A DNA stretch of 64,000 nucleotides from Phaffia rhodozyma (taxonomy: Eukaryota; Basidiomycota; Tremellomycetes; Cystofilobasidiales; Mrakiaceae). The notes below the pieces were generated by a model. It did no database searches and was not told the DNA's origin. It worked only from the letters and a program-made list of their open reading frames with translations. The translations under genes and the position numbers were made by a program. Each line of letters opens with the position of its first letter. Position 1 is the stretch's first letter. Shown one piece after another: positions 1-11,027 of this stretch. The stretch spans positions 813,501 through 877,500 of the forward strand of contig JACGZH010000007.1 of the NCBI GenBank assembly GCA_014706385.1. Reading direction: 5' to 3'.

Positions 1-1296
1 ATCCGTGGGTATTTAGTGAACGGGGATGACGATGGTTCGCGTGAAATGCAGAGGCAAATGACGCTCGTCTCTCCTTCTAAATTCTTCTGTTTCATTTGCC
101 TCCATTTAAGTTTTCTTTTCAGCCCGTTCTCTCCCGCTTTTGTTTGTTTTTAGCCAGTTTGTCTTTCGTCGGTAGTCTTCCCACCGTGAGCGTCGACTAA
201 GAATGAATAAGGACCCATTCGAGGAGGGAAACGTGTTGCAGATCACTCGATAACTACAAAACAGAAAGAATATTTTTTATTAAACAGAATAGGATTAAAA
301 AGGCCTCGAATTTTGACAATCTCTGTTGTTCTCTTCGCGTATTTTGGAAAGATCTACAATGAGAGAAACTCCCGGGCTATCCCACACGTACCCAAGCAAC
401 ATATGTGACATTCCTCCTGAGCCGCGATCATCCACACGATACCATCAAAGAAGCTTTGACCAAAAGAGGATCCGGTGAGCCAGAAAGATTAGGCATGAAG
501 AGAGCTGACTCTCTTTGCCAAGGCCCATAAAGCTGGATAAAAGGCGATCATTCAATTCCGGATGATATTGAATGGATGATTACGGAAAGAAGAACCAAGC
601 TGAAGCTAAATTCAAATCAAACATCCTCGTTTCTTCCATTGATCTCCTTTTCTCTTCTGAATCTGTCACTCTTGTTTTTTTGATACCGGATGAAACCTCT
701 GGGGCGCACTCAAAGCGTGTGTTTTCAAAAGTTTTATTTAACTCAGTGGAGTTCGTAGAGAGTATGCCTGTACGGCTCATTAAACTTTGGCGATCGCCCC
801 CAAAGAAAAAAAAGCCATGCCAAGAGCCGAATTGATGGAGCGAACTGGTGAAAACAAGATGAACCTATAACAAACCTTCACAGGCATACTCAATCAGTAT
901 CTAGATCTGAATTGTCTCTATAGAGACTAAAAGAGTGATACTCTTGTTTTGTTATGTTCTATCCTATTGTTCTGTTTTGAGGTATCCACTTCTCATTTTT
1001 CTTCAAACCTAAACCTGCACGGCTACTCGGAACATCTTTTTTGAACGAAAATCGTTCTTATTTTTTAAACTTGGTTGACGAGAAAAGAAATTCAAGTCTG
1101 ACATCCATCTTCAATGTGCATGATATAGCCAAACTTCACACGAATTCGTCTTCCACAAACAAACCAGATTCATATATCTTTGTTCATGATACAAATACCC
1201 GAAAATATAAAAAGAGCTCAGAAAACAAGGAACCTGTGGATAAACCAGAAGAGAAGAACAGGGCAGGACAGAGATCGGAACTAGAGATGGTAACAT
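1..1296. other. Left edge, no gene assigned
   Basis: This 1.3-kb stretch lies downstream of the minus-strand peroxidase gene. Frame 1 of the plus strand is open for roughly the first 150 bases, so the 3' end of a gene entering from outside the window cannot be excluded. The other short open frames here have no recognisable content or splice structure. The remainder is A/T-rich and I see no RNA gene or repeat. Confidence 0.4.
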
Positions 1297-3281
1297 TTAC
1301 GCCGATTTCTTAGCTTCTGCCTGCTCATCCAGAGTGGGCATCGTCCAAGCCTCTCCCGCCCACTGGGAAGTGGGCACACCAAGCTCCAATAACTTGGCAA
1401 ACACAGCCGAGAAACTAATATGTTGATCATGCCATGTCAACAAAGACTACTCTCTGTAAAGAACATCGGAAGTAAGAGAAAACAGAGAGATTACGAACTC
1501 TTTGAAGAAAAGCTGCTCATCCTTGGCATAAGCTTCGGCTGTCTTTCGGAAAGACTTGTCCTTAACGATAGCCTAACACAATAAATAAATGCAGTCGGTT
1601 ATTTTGGAACTTTCGATTTGATGCCAACAAGAAGAGAGAACACAAGAAAACTCACCATATCAGTGGGTAACATCATAAGAGTCTTGGTGCTGTTGTCCTC
1701 GTACTGCTTTGGTCCGGCCCACTTCTTCCAAGACCACTTCTCGTCAAACAAAAGCTTGAAGTAATCGTTGCTATAGAGGAACCCGCAAGTTAGGAGACCG
1801 TAAGACCAGACAACATTGGCATGTCAATAGCTTAACAAACACTTACGTAAAGGTTGTAGGAGAGAAGGTCCAAGGTCCGTCGAATCCAGACCGGTTGGTG
1901 TGGCACCTGGAGAACAATATAGAGAATTGTATTCAATGAAAGTGCCCAGGTCATGATATATGAACGACGAAATGAGCATAAACTGACCTTCCTAAAGCAT
2001 GTGCTCCGCTGAGCGCTACAATCTCCTGATCGTTGAATCCCATTCGGTAGAAGATCTGTCGAAGGTGATCATGGGCAAGAGATGCGTCGGGTAGTCGGCC
2101 ATCAGGAGTAACATCTGACTCGAATCCATCGATTCGTCCAGGCCTCCAAGGAACCTGAGAGGGCATGATCAAGATTACCCGAGATGTTTGTCAGCTGGAA
2201 ATATCCTTCGCGTTGGAATCAAACAAACAAAGACAGAAACCCTTGACTAACGTGAGGTCCGGCCATCTCTTGAATAGCAGCCACTCCTCCTAAGGTCCAG
2301 AGATCTCCGTACGAGATCCAGTCAAACTCCTTCTTGACGAGCTCTACCCTGTCCCTGGCAAGGTTCAGACCGTTGTTTGCGCCGTGCTTGGCTTCGGGCT
2401 CGAATCGCATGGTAGCGAAGTTACTACCTCCCGTGTTGGTCTCTGCATCATATGTTCCAGAAGCGTGCCTGCAAACAAGAATGTGTTTTGTTTTGATAAA
2501 AAGAAGAAAAAGAAAGAGAAAGTAAGTCAAACAAGGATCTCTCCATCACCCATCAGAAGAGATGGTCTATCTGAGACAAAAAGCATGACAAAACGAACCA
2601 CGCGAGCCGGACGAAGACCGGTCCGTAGCTACCATCGTCATAATCATTGTCCTCATCGGCATCCAACAGCTCAGCAAGTCGGTTGTAGACCTTGACGTAG
2701 TCCTCCTTTCCTCGTCGAAGTCCGACCTTGCCCTCTACCGACGCGGCGACGGATCGAACGGCGGTATCAACCTTCTTGCCCTGATCCTTGACGGATACCC
2801 CCGGCTGAAAAAAGTAGTAGGCACCACCTAAACGAGTTCAAAGGAGCAGGGCGTGTGTTATAGTTCCAGTGAATCAGTCAAACATATGGCGGAAACAAGG
2901 GAATTGATGAAGATGGCGATAAAGAGGTTAAGAAATCCGAGGGCTGTGATTGGCCGTAGATGGAGGTCAAAGACTGATCAGGGTGATCATTCTGAACGTA
3001 CCGATGAGGACAAGACCTAATCCTCCAAGGAAATAACTGTGAAGGTAAAGTTGAATGACTCTATCAGTCCCTAGTACGTGCTGCTGCTCTACTATATGAG
3101 ACGTCAGATCGAAAACGATAAAAACGTACGGAGTCTTGGAAGCGTTGACGGCGGCAGGGGAGGGGGGAGGCACCTTGAAGTTACCGTCCGACGCGAACGA
3201 CCGCCTAGCCATCACCCTAGAAGGGATGGCTTTGGGCTGAGCGCGCAAAGCAGAACGGAGCAAGTTGGTTCGAAGGGACAT
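1297..3281 (-). CDS. CCP1: Cytochrome c peroxidase, mitochondrial
   Basis: Haem peroxidase of the mitochondrial intermembrane space that reduces H2O2 using ferrocytochrome c. The N-terminus is Arg/Ser/Leu-rich with no acidic residues ([16 protein letters not shown]..), a typical presequence, followed by a hydrophobic segment ([11 protein letters not shown]) like the bipartite sorting signal of Ccp1. The distal-side motif RLAWHASGTYD supplies the catalytic Arg, Trp and His. The proximal haem-ligand region reads [12 protein letters not shown] and is followed by [10 protein letters not shown]. The C-terminus is EAKKSA. The gene is split into about eight short exons (breaks fall after RLAW and after ALGR, among others). 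I chose the ATG at 3279-3281 because it starts the presequence; an in-frame ATG at 3303-3305 would add eight residues. All diagnostic residues are present, so it should be functional. Confidence 0.95.
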
Positions 3282-3774
3282 ATTACTGATTATTTTCGCG
3301 GACACAAAAGGTAAGGTAGGTTTAGATGGATGGATAAGAAGGAAGTGAGTTGATACATTTACTTACTCACCCCGCTGCCTTTAAGGCTGGAGAACTCCGG
3401 CATGACCGGAAGGATCAATCATCTGACTGCAAGTTTTTCCACATTGGGAAAGTTAGGGTTACTCTTATTCTACATACATATGACGACAATAGTTTAAAAC
3501 CCCCCACACCGGGAATGTCGTGTCCCCCACAATGGACGATGTTCTTGACCATCAACCCTCTGTATTTGTTATTATTTCCGTAGCATTTACAATAGGACAC
3601 TCTGGTTTGTCTGAGTAGCGACCCCGTCGAACACGGACAGATCCTATAAGATTTCTCACATGAAGCTTTGGACAACAACAGATCTGAATACGACATAGAC
3701 CTCCTTCATCGTTCATCAAAAGACTACAGACTCATCCAAGCCCGACGCACACGCGTTTGTATGTTCTGTACACT
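3282..3774. other. Intergenic: CCP1 promoter and SNU66 3' flank
   Basis: About 490 bases between two minus-strand genes. On the minus strand there is a CCAAT pentamer at 3443-3447, about 160 bases before the CCP1 start. CCAAT is short and frequent, so a role is only suggestive. No other feature seen. Confidence 0.4.
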
Positions 3775-6700
3775 CTACTTTCGTTTCTTGCCATCCGACG
3801 TTTCTCCAATGGTGCTGTAAGAAGATAGGATATTGTAAATAGGACATGCAAGTCAGACGTGCACGATAGGGGTGTTATATTTGGAAAGATCAACACATAC
3901 CCTTTGTTTCCAGAGGTAAGGACCATATAGGCCTCTCCTGTTCGTTCCTGCCTCTCGGTGAAATTTCGGCTCATACTAGTATCTCCCATAGACATGGCCG
4001 CCCGCTTCCGCTCTTCTATAATCTTGTTGAGCCTCTTATCAGTCTTTCCCTTACCAGAACCTTTGCCACTGTAGGAATTGGAATGATAACAACAACCACG
4101 AGCATCAGTGAAATTTCTTTCTCTTGGATAACAGAGATGAAGAATAAATAATTGTTGACGTACTGGAACCGATGACTAAGTGCTTTCCAAGCCTCTTTAG
4201 GCGTCAACTCTCGACCAAACTCATCGTGATACACGATTTGAACGTCCGGCTTGTAACTCTTGAAGCTCTCGAGCGCATCAGCCGCTTCCCTCTGTTCCCT
4301 CATCCTATTCTCGTACTCTCTCGTCGCCTGGTCTTTGTTTTCACCTCTAGCCCGAATCCTCTCCAATTCACGTTGAGCCAACCTTCGACGACGATCAGCA
4401 AGCCAAAGGTCTCGCTCCTTCTGAGTTCGTTCTCGGTCGGCATCTTCACCTGTCGGTGCGGCCAGATTTCCAGAAGCCTTCAACAAGCTGAGAGCTCCGG
4501 CGATTCCTCGACCAATATGGGCTTCTTGAGCAGTACCGATCTATCACAACACAAGCCGAGAAACAAGTTAGAACCCACCAGATATACACAGTTGACAAGT
4601 TATACAAGAGGGCCAAGAATTGAATGGCAACAGGTACTAACACTCAAATTCTGTTCTGGCGCTTCTTCTTTGACGAGCTGTTTATCAATATTTGCCCTCA
4701 TCTCAGCTACACTCATTCCTTGTCGAAGAGCCGCTAAGGCTAGTGCCTCATCCTCATCATCGTCTGCATCGCCCTCCATATCGACATCGCCCTCACCATT
4801 ATTCCCATCGGCAGCCATAGCGTTGAGATCAATGTCTGCCTCCTCTTCTTTGACTTCAGCCCTGGACGTCCGGATGACTTTGATAACTGGTTCTTGAGCC
4901 TGGACAGTTCTCACGAATTCAGTCGTATCATCGAAATGGATGTTGTCATTCGCAGCCGCGCGAGAATTCCGCTCGATAGCGGCTGCAGCCTCCTCCTCTG
5001 CTTTCTGTTCTGCGGCTGTGGGGTCAGAATGGTTTTGCAGACGTCAGCTGACGGAACAAGAATCTTCCCTCCCCCAGCCATAGAACAACAAAGTCGATAA
5101 AGTGGGGTTCATAAGAAAACAACGTACCTTGTCTGGCGATATCCTCAGCTGTCAACTTAACGACTTTCTTGTTCTTCTTTCTCCTTTCTCTGGCCAACGC
5201 AGCTTGCAGCTCGTCATCATCCACAAAGTTTTCTACCGGCGGGTTCGGCGTTGACACGCCGGATGGACCGGAACCAGACCCGTCCACTTCCATCGAGCCT
5301 TCTCCATTCGGAGATGTTGTTGATGAGATCGGAGCTCGAGATTCTTCATCAATTTCAATAACTCGAGCAGAGCGCTTCTTTTTTTTCTGATCAGCCATAG
5401 TATTCAAAAAATATCAAAAAAGTGATTTATCAGCTTTCGTGGCGAAAAGAAAACGGAGGGCTAATAACGCGGAGAAGGCGTACCTTGGGCTTCTTGAATC
5501 CGATATCTCCTTCCTGAAGATAATCGGACACCTCAGTGTTTTCTGTTCGAGCGCAGAGCATACAGTTAACGGTCAGATTTCAAAGCCAAGAAAGAAAGGA
5601 ACAAGAAAGATTTGATAGTGATTTGAGGAAAAATCTCACTTTCATAACTCAAACCACCAGCAAGAAGTGTTCGGTTCACACCCGAGTCGAACTCATCGTC
5701 CTCGTCTTCTGCCAACTGCCGCTTCTTAGGTGCCACTGTTCCACCAAGTCTGAAGCCCTACAAGTCACACCACAACGTAAAATATACTGATGTAAGCATC
5801 CTGAATGCTGCGAGCGCAGAGACAGTTCGCGATAAGGTAGACCCACCAATTCGCCCTCTCCATCAATATCCACATCATACTTTGTTAACACTTTCTTCTT
5901 CATTCCTACCGCCGACGTTGAGGGATCGAATTCGTCATCATCGTAACCGGTGTAGTTCTGTGATTTTTTGAGCTCTGCCTTCTTACGATCAAACTCGGCT
6001 CGAGCAAGATCAGCATTCGTGAGTTCGTCCTCTGAAAAACCATAACCGAGACGAAACAACATGGCCATGTCAAATAGAGTGGCAAGACGGAGAATATGTA
6101 AAAGATACTGACCCTCTCCATCGAGAATACGTGAATCCTTGAGCGTAAGGATATGCTCTCCTTCGTCAAATTCGTCTACATCATGTCCAACCTTGAGTCC
6201 ACTCAAATCCTCTATACGAAACCAAAAACAAATAAGAACGAAAAATAATTAGTGAAAAGTTTGAAAGGATGATATAGCTCACAGCATTCAGGGTATATAG
6301 TGCAAAAGGGTTGAACTTACTTTCAGAATACAATTCTGCCTTCCCTAACTCATCCAACTCTTCCTGGTCTTTCGCTCGTTTTTCAGCCAAGGCTCTCTCC
6401 GCTGCTAACTGTTTCGCCTTCTTCTTGGCCTGTTTTGCCCAAGCGGCAGCGGATCCGGTCGACTCTTCTCCAAGGGTAGTGCCCGTTAACTTTGCTGCAA
6501 GCTCTCGTTTGTTCTTGACTCTGTGAGAATAAGGATATGTAGCCCAAAAATCAGATACAAGACGCGTCTCTTGGAGACTAGTGAGGACGAGGGAACATAC
6601 TTGTTAATTCGATCCTGGAGGGCTCTGTTTGAAAACAGGAAGCATTCAGTAAAGATTCAGTGCTGATGGTATCTCAAAACGGATGATGAGTGTATAATTG

Positions 6701-6964
6701 AAGATAATCCTCTCCACCTTCAACCGTGAGACCGATATCATCCTCTTCATCTTGGGGTAATGAGAAGAAACCTAAAGTGACTCACTTGGTCTCAGCTGCC
6801 TTTGTGTCTTCCTCTCTTCGCTTCTGATAGTTCGCCTCTGCCTCTTGTTCTTTATCGAGAACGACCTCGCCTTCTTCATTGGTTGCCGGCCCTTCTCCGA
6901 GAGGTGCCAAACCCAAAGAAATTCGAAGCTTGTTTGTCTCTTCGAGAGAAAGTTCGGAATCCAT
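3775..6964 (-). CDS. SNU66: SART-1 family tri-snRNP splicing factor (Snu66-like)
   Basis: Component of the U4/U6.U5 tri-snRNP, needed for pre-mRNA splicing in the nucleus. The start MDSELSLEETNKLRISLGLAPL is the conserved SART-1 opening, a Hub1-interaction-like helix followed by LGLAPL. The next exons encode charged coiled-coil segments (NKRELAAK, DLSGLKVGHDVDEFDEGE with LTLKDSRIL), the YDVDIDGEGE block, a DE-rich middle, and the C-terminal SART-1 segment IGRGIAGALSLLKASGNL followed by HDEFGRELTPKEAWKALSHRFHGKGSGKGK and the end TSGNKGTIGETSDGKKRK. About ten small exons carry it. The last intron joins AAAGG to CACC, preserving frame into the TAG at 3775-3777. Length (roughly 800 residues) fits the family. 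It is divergently paired with the gene at 7261. Confidence 0.93.
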
Positions 6965-7260
6965 CTTGATCTCCTAATGTATAGAGAGATGTTTTGCAGG
7001 AAGAGACCGCGGTGTGCTCTATCAAAATACCAAAGAAGGATGTGAAGAGAGCAAAGTGATGTCGAAAGTCGATGGTTGTCGTATGATGCAAGTTGGGATT
7101 GCCACAAGTCAAGGGAAAAGACGCTGATCATTCACGTGCGCGTTGCCAAAACCTTTTCTGTTATTTCCTCTCTTCTAGCCATATACCATCACACACATAT
7201 AGCCATTTAGCTTGCCATCATCCCGTTTCGTTTCTTGACCTCGTCCTATTGTGCGCTAAG
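6965..7260. promoter_or_regulatory. Shared divergent promoter, SNU66 / PSMG4-like
   Basis: 296 bases separate the two start codons, which point away from each other. The plus-strand side is pyrimidine-rich just before the 7261 ATG. I identified no specific element. Confidence 0.45.
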
Positions 7261-7939
7261 ATGAACTGCCCGTCGATAATAACCGAAACTCATCTCCTAC
7301 CGCCTCTCGACCCATCCTCCCCATCTTTCCTCCTTCATATAACTCGTCTTAAAGGCTCTCTCTTACTTTGGGTCGGAGCGGCCAATTCGGATGGCAGGGC
7401 CAGCAGTGTCAATTTGGGAAAAGAGTGGAGCTGTGGAATGCCTGCCGTAGGAGTAAGGATCCGTTTAACTGGGATGTAGAACATATGCTCTCGGCCTCCT
7501 GAATGTTGACATTTGCATTGGTGCTCTTCTGAACTGCTTGCCATGGATAGACTCGACCACCGGTGGCTACACCCTTATTCAGATCCGGGTCATCTGATAT
7601 AGCTCTCGGACTATCCTCAAGAATAGGTTCGTTGATGCGCTTGCCAAATGAGATTGGATCCTTCTCGTTCATGCTACAACCGCTTACTCTTCTGCTTCTG
7701 CTCGTGTATCAATAATAGCAAAACGGCTATCTATTCAGATCCTTCTCTCTCTTGACCTCCCATCTTCTCTAACAAGTACGCGAACCTCTCTCTACACAAA
7801 CCAAAATGCTCAGTTTATCTTGCTCGATCTGGAGAAAAAAATCATCGGGATCCTATTGAAGTTGATGAAAGAGGAGAAGACGGAAAAGATACTGTCGAAG
7901 GACGGAACTGTCGAAGCGCCAGCCAGTCAATGCTCATGA
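7261..7939 (+). CDS. PSMG4: Proteasome assembly chaperone 4-like protein
   Basis: Probable PAC4/Poc4-type chaperone, which with PAC3 guides assembly of the 20S proteasome alpha ring in the cytosol. The first exon (7261 to about 7452) encodes HITRLKGSLLLWVGAANSDG, which resembles the family hallmark (MRLTDSLFLWVGA in human PSMG4), then a GMPAVG segment. A downstream open segment encodes SIIAKRLSIQILLSLDLPSS, matching the family's LA..LA..-(Q)VF(L/V)S..L helix-strand unit, then a C-terminal helix (AQFILLDLEKKIIGILLKL) and TGA at 7937-7939. The connection between the halves is uncertain. A donor at 7453 (GTAAGG) and the acceptor before 7739 are in phase, but this would drop the AKRL helix. Another model needs a weaker donor near 7463. 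Family call moderate; splice model poor. Confidence 0.6.
7409..7672 (-). CDS. Small open frame antisense to the PSMG4-like intron
   Basis: An ATG-initiated 87-codon frame, opening MNEKDPISFGKRINEPILED with balanced, non-repetitive composition, lies almost wholly inside the putative large intron of the opposite-strand chaperone gene. It overlaps the end of that gene's first exon. I do not recognise the sequence. It could be a nested gene, one exon of a longer minus-strand gene, or chance. Its later part (after INIQEAE-like residues) is antisense to coding sequence and probably not real as drawn. Confidence 0.25.
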   Translation of the reverse strand: MNEKDPISFGKRINEPILEDSPRAISDDPDLNKGVATGGRVYPWQAVQKSTNANVNIQEAESICSTSQLNGSLLLRQAFHSSTLFPN

Positions 7940-8230
7940 TTCGATACCCGAGAATGTAACTTTACGTGTTCAACAAAATGTCTTGAAATTCATCAAGACT
8001 GTTGATAACATGGGTAGATAAACATATGTATGTAATTCTTAACACAGAAAGCTATCGCCGCCTTCTCTCTGGTTAAGGGGTATGATGTCCGCTCCAGACG
8101 CTTTTCCTTCCATCGACTCTCTGCCACATTTGATCTCTTGTTTGCTCAACAAGCTCTTAGATTCAACTCTGTGCCTATCTGATGATAAACCTCCTGACGA
8201 CCGAGAGCTAGAGTTAGTGTATTTGTATAA

Positions 8231-8913
8231 TTATTTTGTATGTTTGCCCTTCAAGCGAGTGTTTGAAGGGACCTGATCTTGGGCTACGGAGGATGTTGAA
8301 GCGTCTGTGATCTGAGTATCATCTGGGTTGGCTGGGTAGTCAGCCTTTCCCTAAGTATAGAGAATTAAGAATGAGCGAGAAATGTCAGCTATGGAAGATG
8401 GACCGTAAGAACGCGATATATTTACTTCTCTCATGAGCTCCCCGAATCTGCCTGCAAGCGATATATGGAACGATCGACAATCATGTCAGAGAGAAGAACA
8501 CACAATTGAGGAGGAACAATAAGTGTGGTAGATAGAAGTGGACAAACCCCATAAATCGGCCATATGCTTAAACCCTCCTCCGACTTGCAATGCCTCTTCT
8601 AATCTTCTGTTGTACCCGTTTGCATTTCCCAAGATTTCTTCGAAGTCCTGTGTTGGTGGTTGTTAATATAATATTCACTGACGTTAACTCTATAGGCCCA
8701 TGTCATGAAAAGTAAGAATTAAAACAAATAGAGAGAACGAACCTTAGAAATCTCGCTCAGTAGACGATCTCGTTCTCTGTCAAAAGGAGATCGTCCATCA
8801 AAAGAATCCTGGGCGGATAATTGTGGGGCCGATGACGAGGAAGAAGAGTGAGCAACAGATGAAGCGTGCGGCGCAAGAACAATGGGTGCCAGCGACTTCC
8901 GATTCGGATTCAT
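8231..8913 (-). CDS. DAD1: DASH complex subunit Dad1
   Basis: Subunit of the fungal DASH/Dam1 outer-kinetochore ring that couples chromosomes to microtubule ends. After a Ser-rich N-terminal tail, the Dad1 core runs across three exons: FDRERDRLLSEISK, then DFEEILGNANGYNRRLEEALQVG with GGFKHMADLWG, then RFGELMRE. This matches the family pattern (FE.E.D.L..EI...E..L.N.N.LNR.LE...VG.EF..V..LW..F). A fourth exon gives an extra C-terminal tail (ADYPANPDDTQITD.., ending RLKGKHTK, TAA at 8231-8233), so the protein is longer than the minimal yeast Dad1. The start at 8911-8913 (MNPNRK) was chosen because it directly begins the conserved-length reading frame. It is divergent from the Mpv17-like gene and has paired ACGCGT boxes upstream. 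Confidence 0.88.
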
Positions 8914-9164
8914 AGCGAATAGAAAGTAGGAAGGGTGATGTGCTGGGCTTTTGAAGAAGCACAAACGAGCAAATGGAAATCAGTGGTTCAAAACGCGTCG
9001 CGTCTATCTTAGCTTAGACGCGTATTTTTGAATAACAGTAATTATCAAAAACTCTTTATCTAATCTTTCCAACTTTTTTTTTCTTCACTTTTTTCTCTTA
9101 TGTTCATTACTCACCTTCAACGCTCACTCGACACTACTTGCTCAAACATATATAACGAACTAAC
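8914..9164. promoter_or_regulatory. Divergent DAD1/Mpv17-like promoter with two MCB-type boxes
   Basis: Two exact ACGCGT hexamers at 8993-8998 and 9018-9023 form part of an inverted repeat with arms CGCGTCTA and TAGACGCG. ACGCGT is the MluI cell-cycle box bound by MBF in yeasts. The first lies about 80 bases upstream of the DAD1 start, where S-phase control would be sensible for a kinetochore gene. The role in this organism is inferred. Confidence 0.5.
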
Positions 9165-10518
9165 ATGCCCTGGAGGTGGTACAATATTCAATTGGCCAAG
9201 AGGCCGTGTGGGTTACTTTTGTTCAGATTTACACACCGTTGTTCCTCTTTGTAGCTCAGTAAGGGCAAATAATCGTTCTGACAAGATATGACCGTGGTTG
9301 TCCTTTTCTGATCTAGATACAACCAGGTCACTAGTCGCAGCTACCATCATGTCTTCTGGGGACATCCTCTCTCAAAGGATATTCGAGAGAAACGAAAAAC
9401 ATGACGTAGGTTCTTGTTCTCAATTTAAAATCCGATCAACTGAGTTCAGAGACGCTGAATATTGTTTAACGATTGACACATATCCCTTACCTCTAGTTCG
9501 CCCGCTCCGGAAGGTTCGCAGCATATGGATTCATCTTCCATGCACCGGTACTAGCACAGTGGTTCAAGTTCGTTGATAAAATAAAGTTCAAAAGCAAAGC
9601 TAGTGCTCTTGGTAGCAAGGTATCTTCTTTCACCCATTCAGACTTTCACTGAATTGTTTCTGTCGGCATTGTAGGCTTACTCGTTTGAATTATGTTTTAT
9701 ATAAAGGTCCTCCTTGACCAAACGTATGTCACCTTGTTTTGACTTTCGATGGTCCATTTGTTTCATGCACTCATCCTAGTGGGTCTGATTCAATCAGTAT
9801 CTGGGGTCCGTGGAGTGTAAGCATGTTTCTGTCTGTGATGAGCTTGATGGAGGGCAAGACCGTTCACGAGGCAATAGAGAGAGTCCAAGTTGGATTTTGG
9901 CCAATCTACCTGAGCGGTGGTGTACTTTTGTGAGTTGGAACCCTTTTTGTCTTAATTTCAGGCCTCAGCCAAGAGACGGCATATGTCTCCTAAACCTGAC
10001 GCTTGTACCCTTTAAATCCAACCAAATACTATCACTGCTCATAGCATTCCGACAGCATTCCTTACATACTCCATCATCCCATTGGCACATAGAGGTCTCT
10101 TCCTCCAGGGCGTCGGATTGGGTACGTCAGAAACTTCCGTTTCCTATTTCGTTCATGAGCTGCAAAGCTACATATTGATTCAGGATTTTCTCCCATCATT
10201 TCCGCGTCACAGGATGGAATACCTAGTATGTTCAACACTCTTTCCCCTAGTGGGTTTATAGTGATTCTAGAAGAAAGCTGAAGAAAGGCTCGTTCCTTAC
10301 TGTCTTCACGTAGCCTCTCCTATGCCAACCATGCCGTCGGCGATCGAGTCGTCGATATTGAGGCCCAGCATCCCGAACCTCATTCCTCATTACGGCCACA
10401 CGAGCACCCTCATCCCACTATCATACACCCTTCAACGTTAATGAACAACCCGTTCTCGTTATCTGCGCCATCAACGCCTTCTCCTCCTTCTCAAACGCCA
10501 CTAGCAAAGCTCGATTGA
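9165..10518 (+). CDS. Mpv17/PMP22-family membrane protein
   Basis: Small multi-span protein of the inner mitochondrial or peroxisomal membrane family (Mpv17, Sym1, PMP22). Exon 1 (9165-9207) encodes MPWRWYNIQLAKRPY, the family's W..Y...L..RP opening. It splices with a GTGGGT donor to 9317 and then encodes TTRSLVAATIMSSGDILSQR, the signature GD(V/I)..Q helix. The next exon has FARSGRFAAYGFIFHAPVLAQWFKF, the G....GP..H.WY-like segment. Later exons give VLLDQT-IWGPWSVSMFLSVMSLMEG and ERVQVGFWPIYLSGG, then LLNLTLVPFKSNQ. After about 10,020 two overlapping frames are open, so the last part is unsure. The model ends at TGA 10516-10518 after a Pro/His/Ser-rich tail that ordinary family members lack. 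Exact paralogue and location not determined. Confidence 0.75.
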
Positions 10519-11027
10519 TTGTTAAAATATAGAATTATTGATAGATGTGACTATCTTCCTTGGACCATGTGCCTCTGACGTTCTGGATCGGAGCGGAGGT
10601 GGCGAATGACACCACGTGAGTCAAATCCGACCAAGTCCGAGCTGTGTGACGTACTTCGACTTTTGGTTCAGCCTGAGCCTTGAATGCACTCCCCTACATG
10701 GTGATTCCAAACCCACCTGGTCTCTCGGAACACGGAAAAGATTAGATCTGCAGAATTGGGACTAACTGCTCATGCTGAAGTGTCTCTAGTATGAACCAAA
10801 AATTCACTGATAGGGCCTTCTGCACAATCGGAGTTGACCGTGTGTGGTCAACTTCACGAACACACGGCCTCGTTTCAAGATTTTCTTCTCCGTTCCGTTT
10901 CAAAATGCTACATAAAAGATTGTATCCTATGTGCTGAGAAGAGATGAAACTGATATCTGACCAAGCTTTGTCAATATCTCACATAACTAACGCCGAATAA
11001 CATCTCCAATCAATAAATCATTCGTCC
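10519..11027. other. Intergenic, ADP/ATP carrier promoter
   Basis: About 500 bases with no coding signal. A CCAATCA heptamer at 11006-11012 lies 16 bases before the carrier ATG, probably within the transcript leader. Nothing else recognised. Confidence 0.4.

Noticed and set aside
420..560. Possible tRNA or small RNA because of a GGATAAAAGGCGAT-like segment resembling one near 20,450
   Set aside because: The two stretches share only short matches and neither folds into a recognisable cloverleaf by eye.
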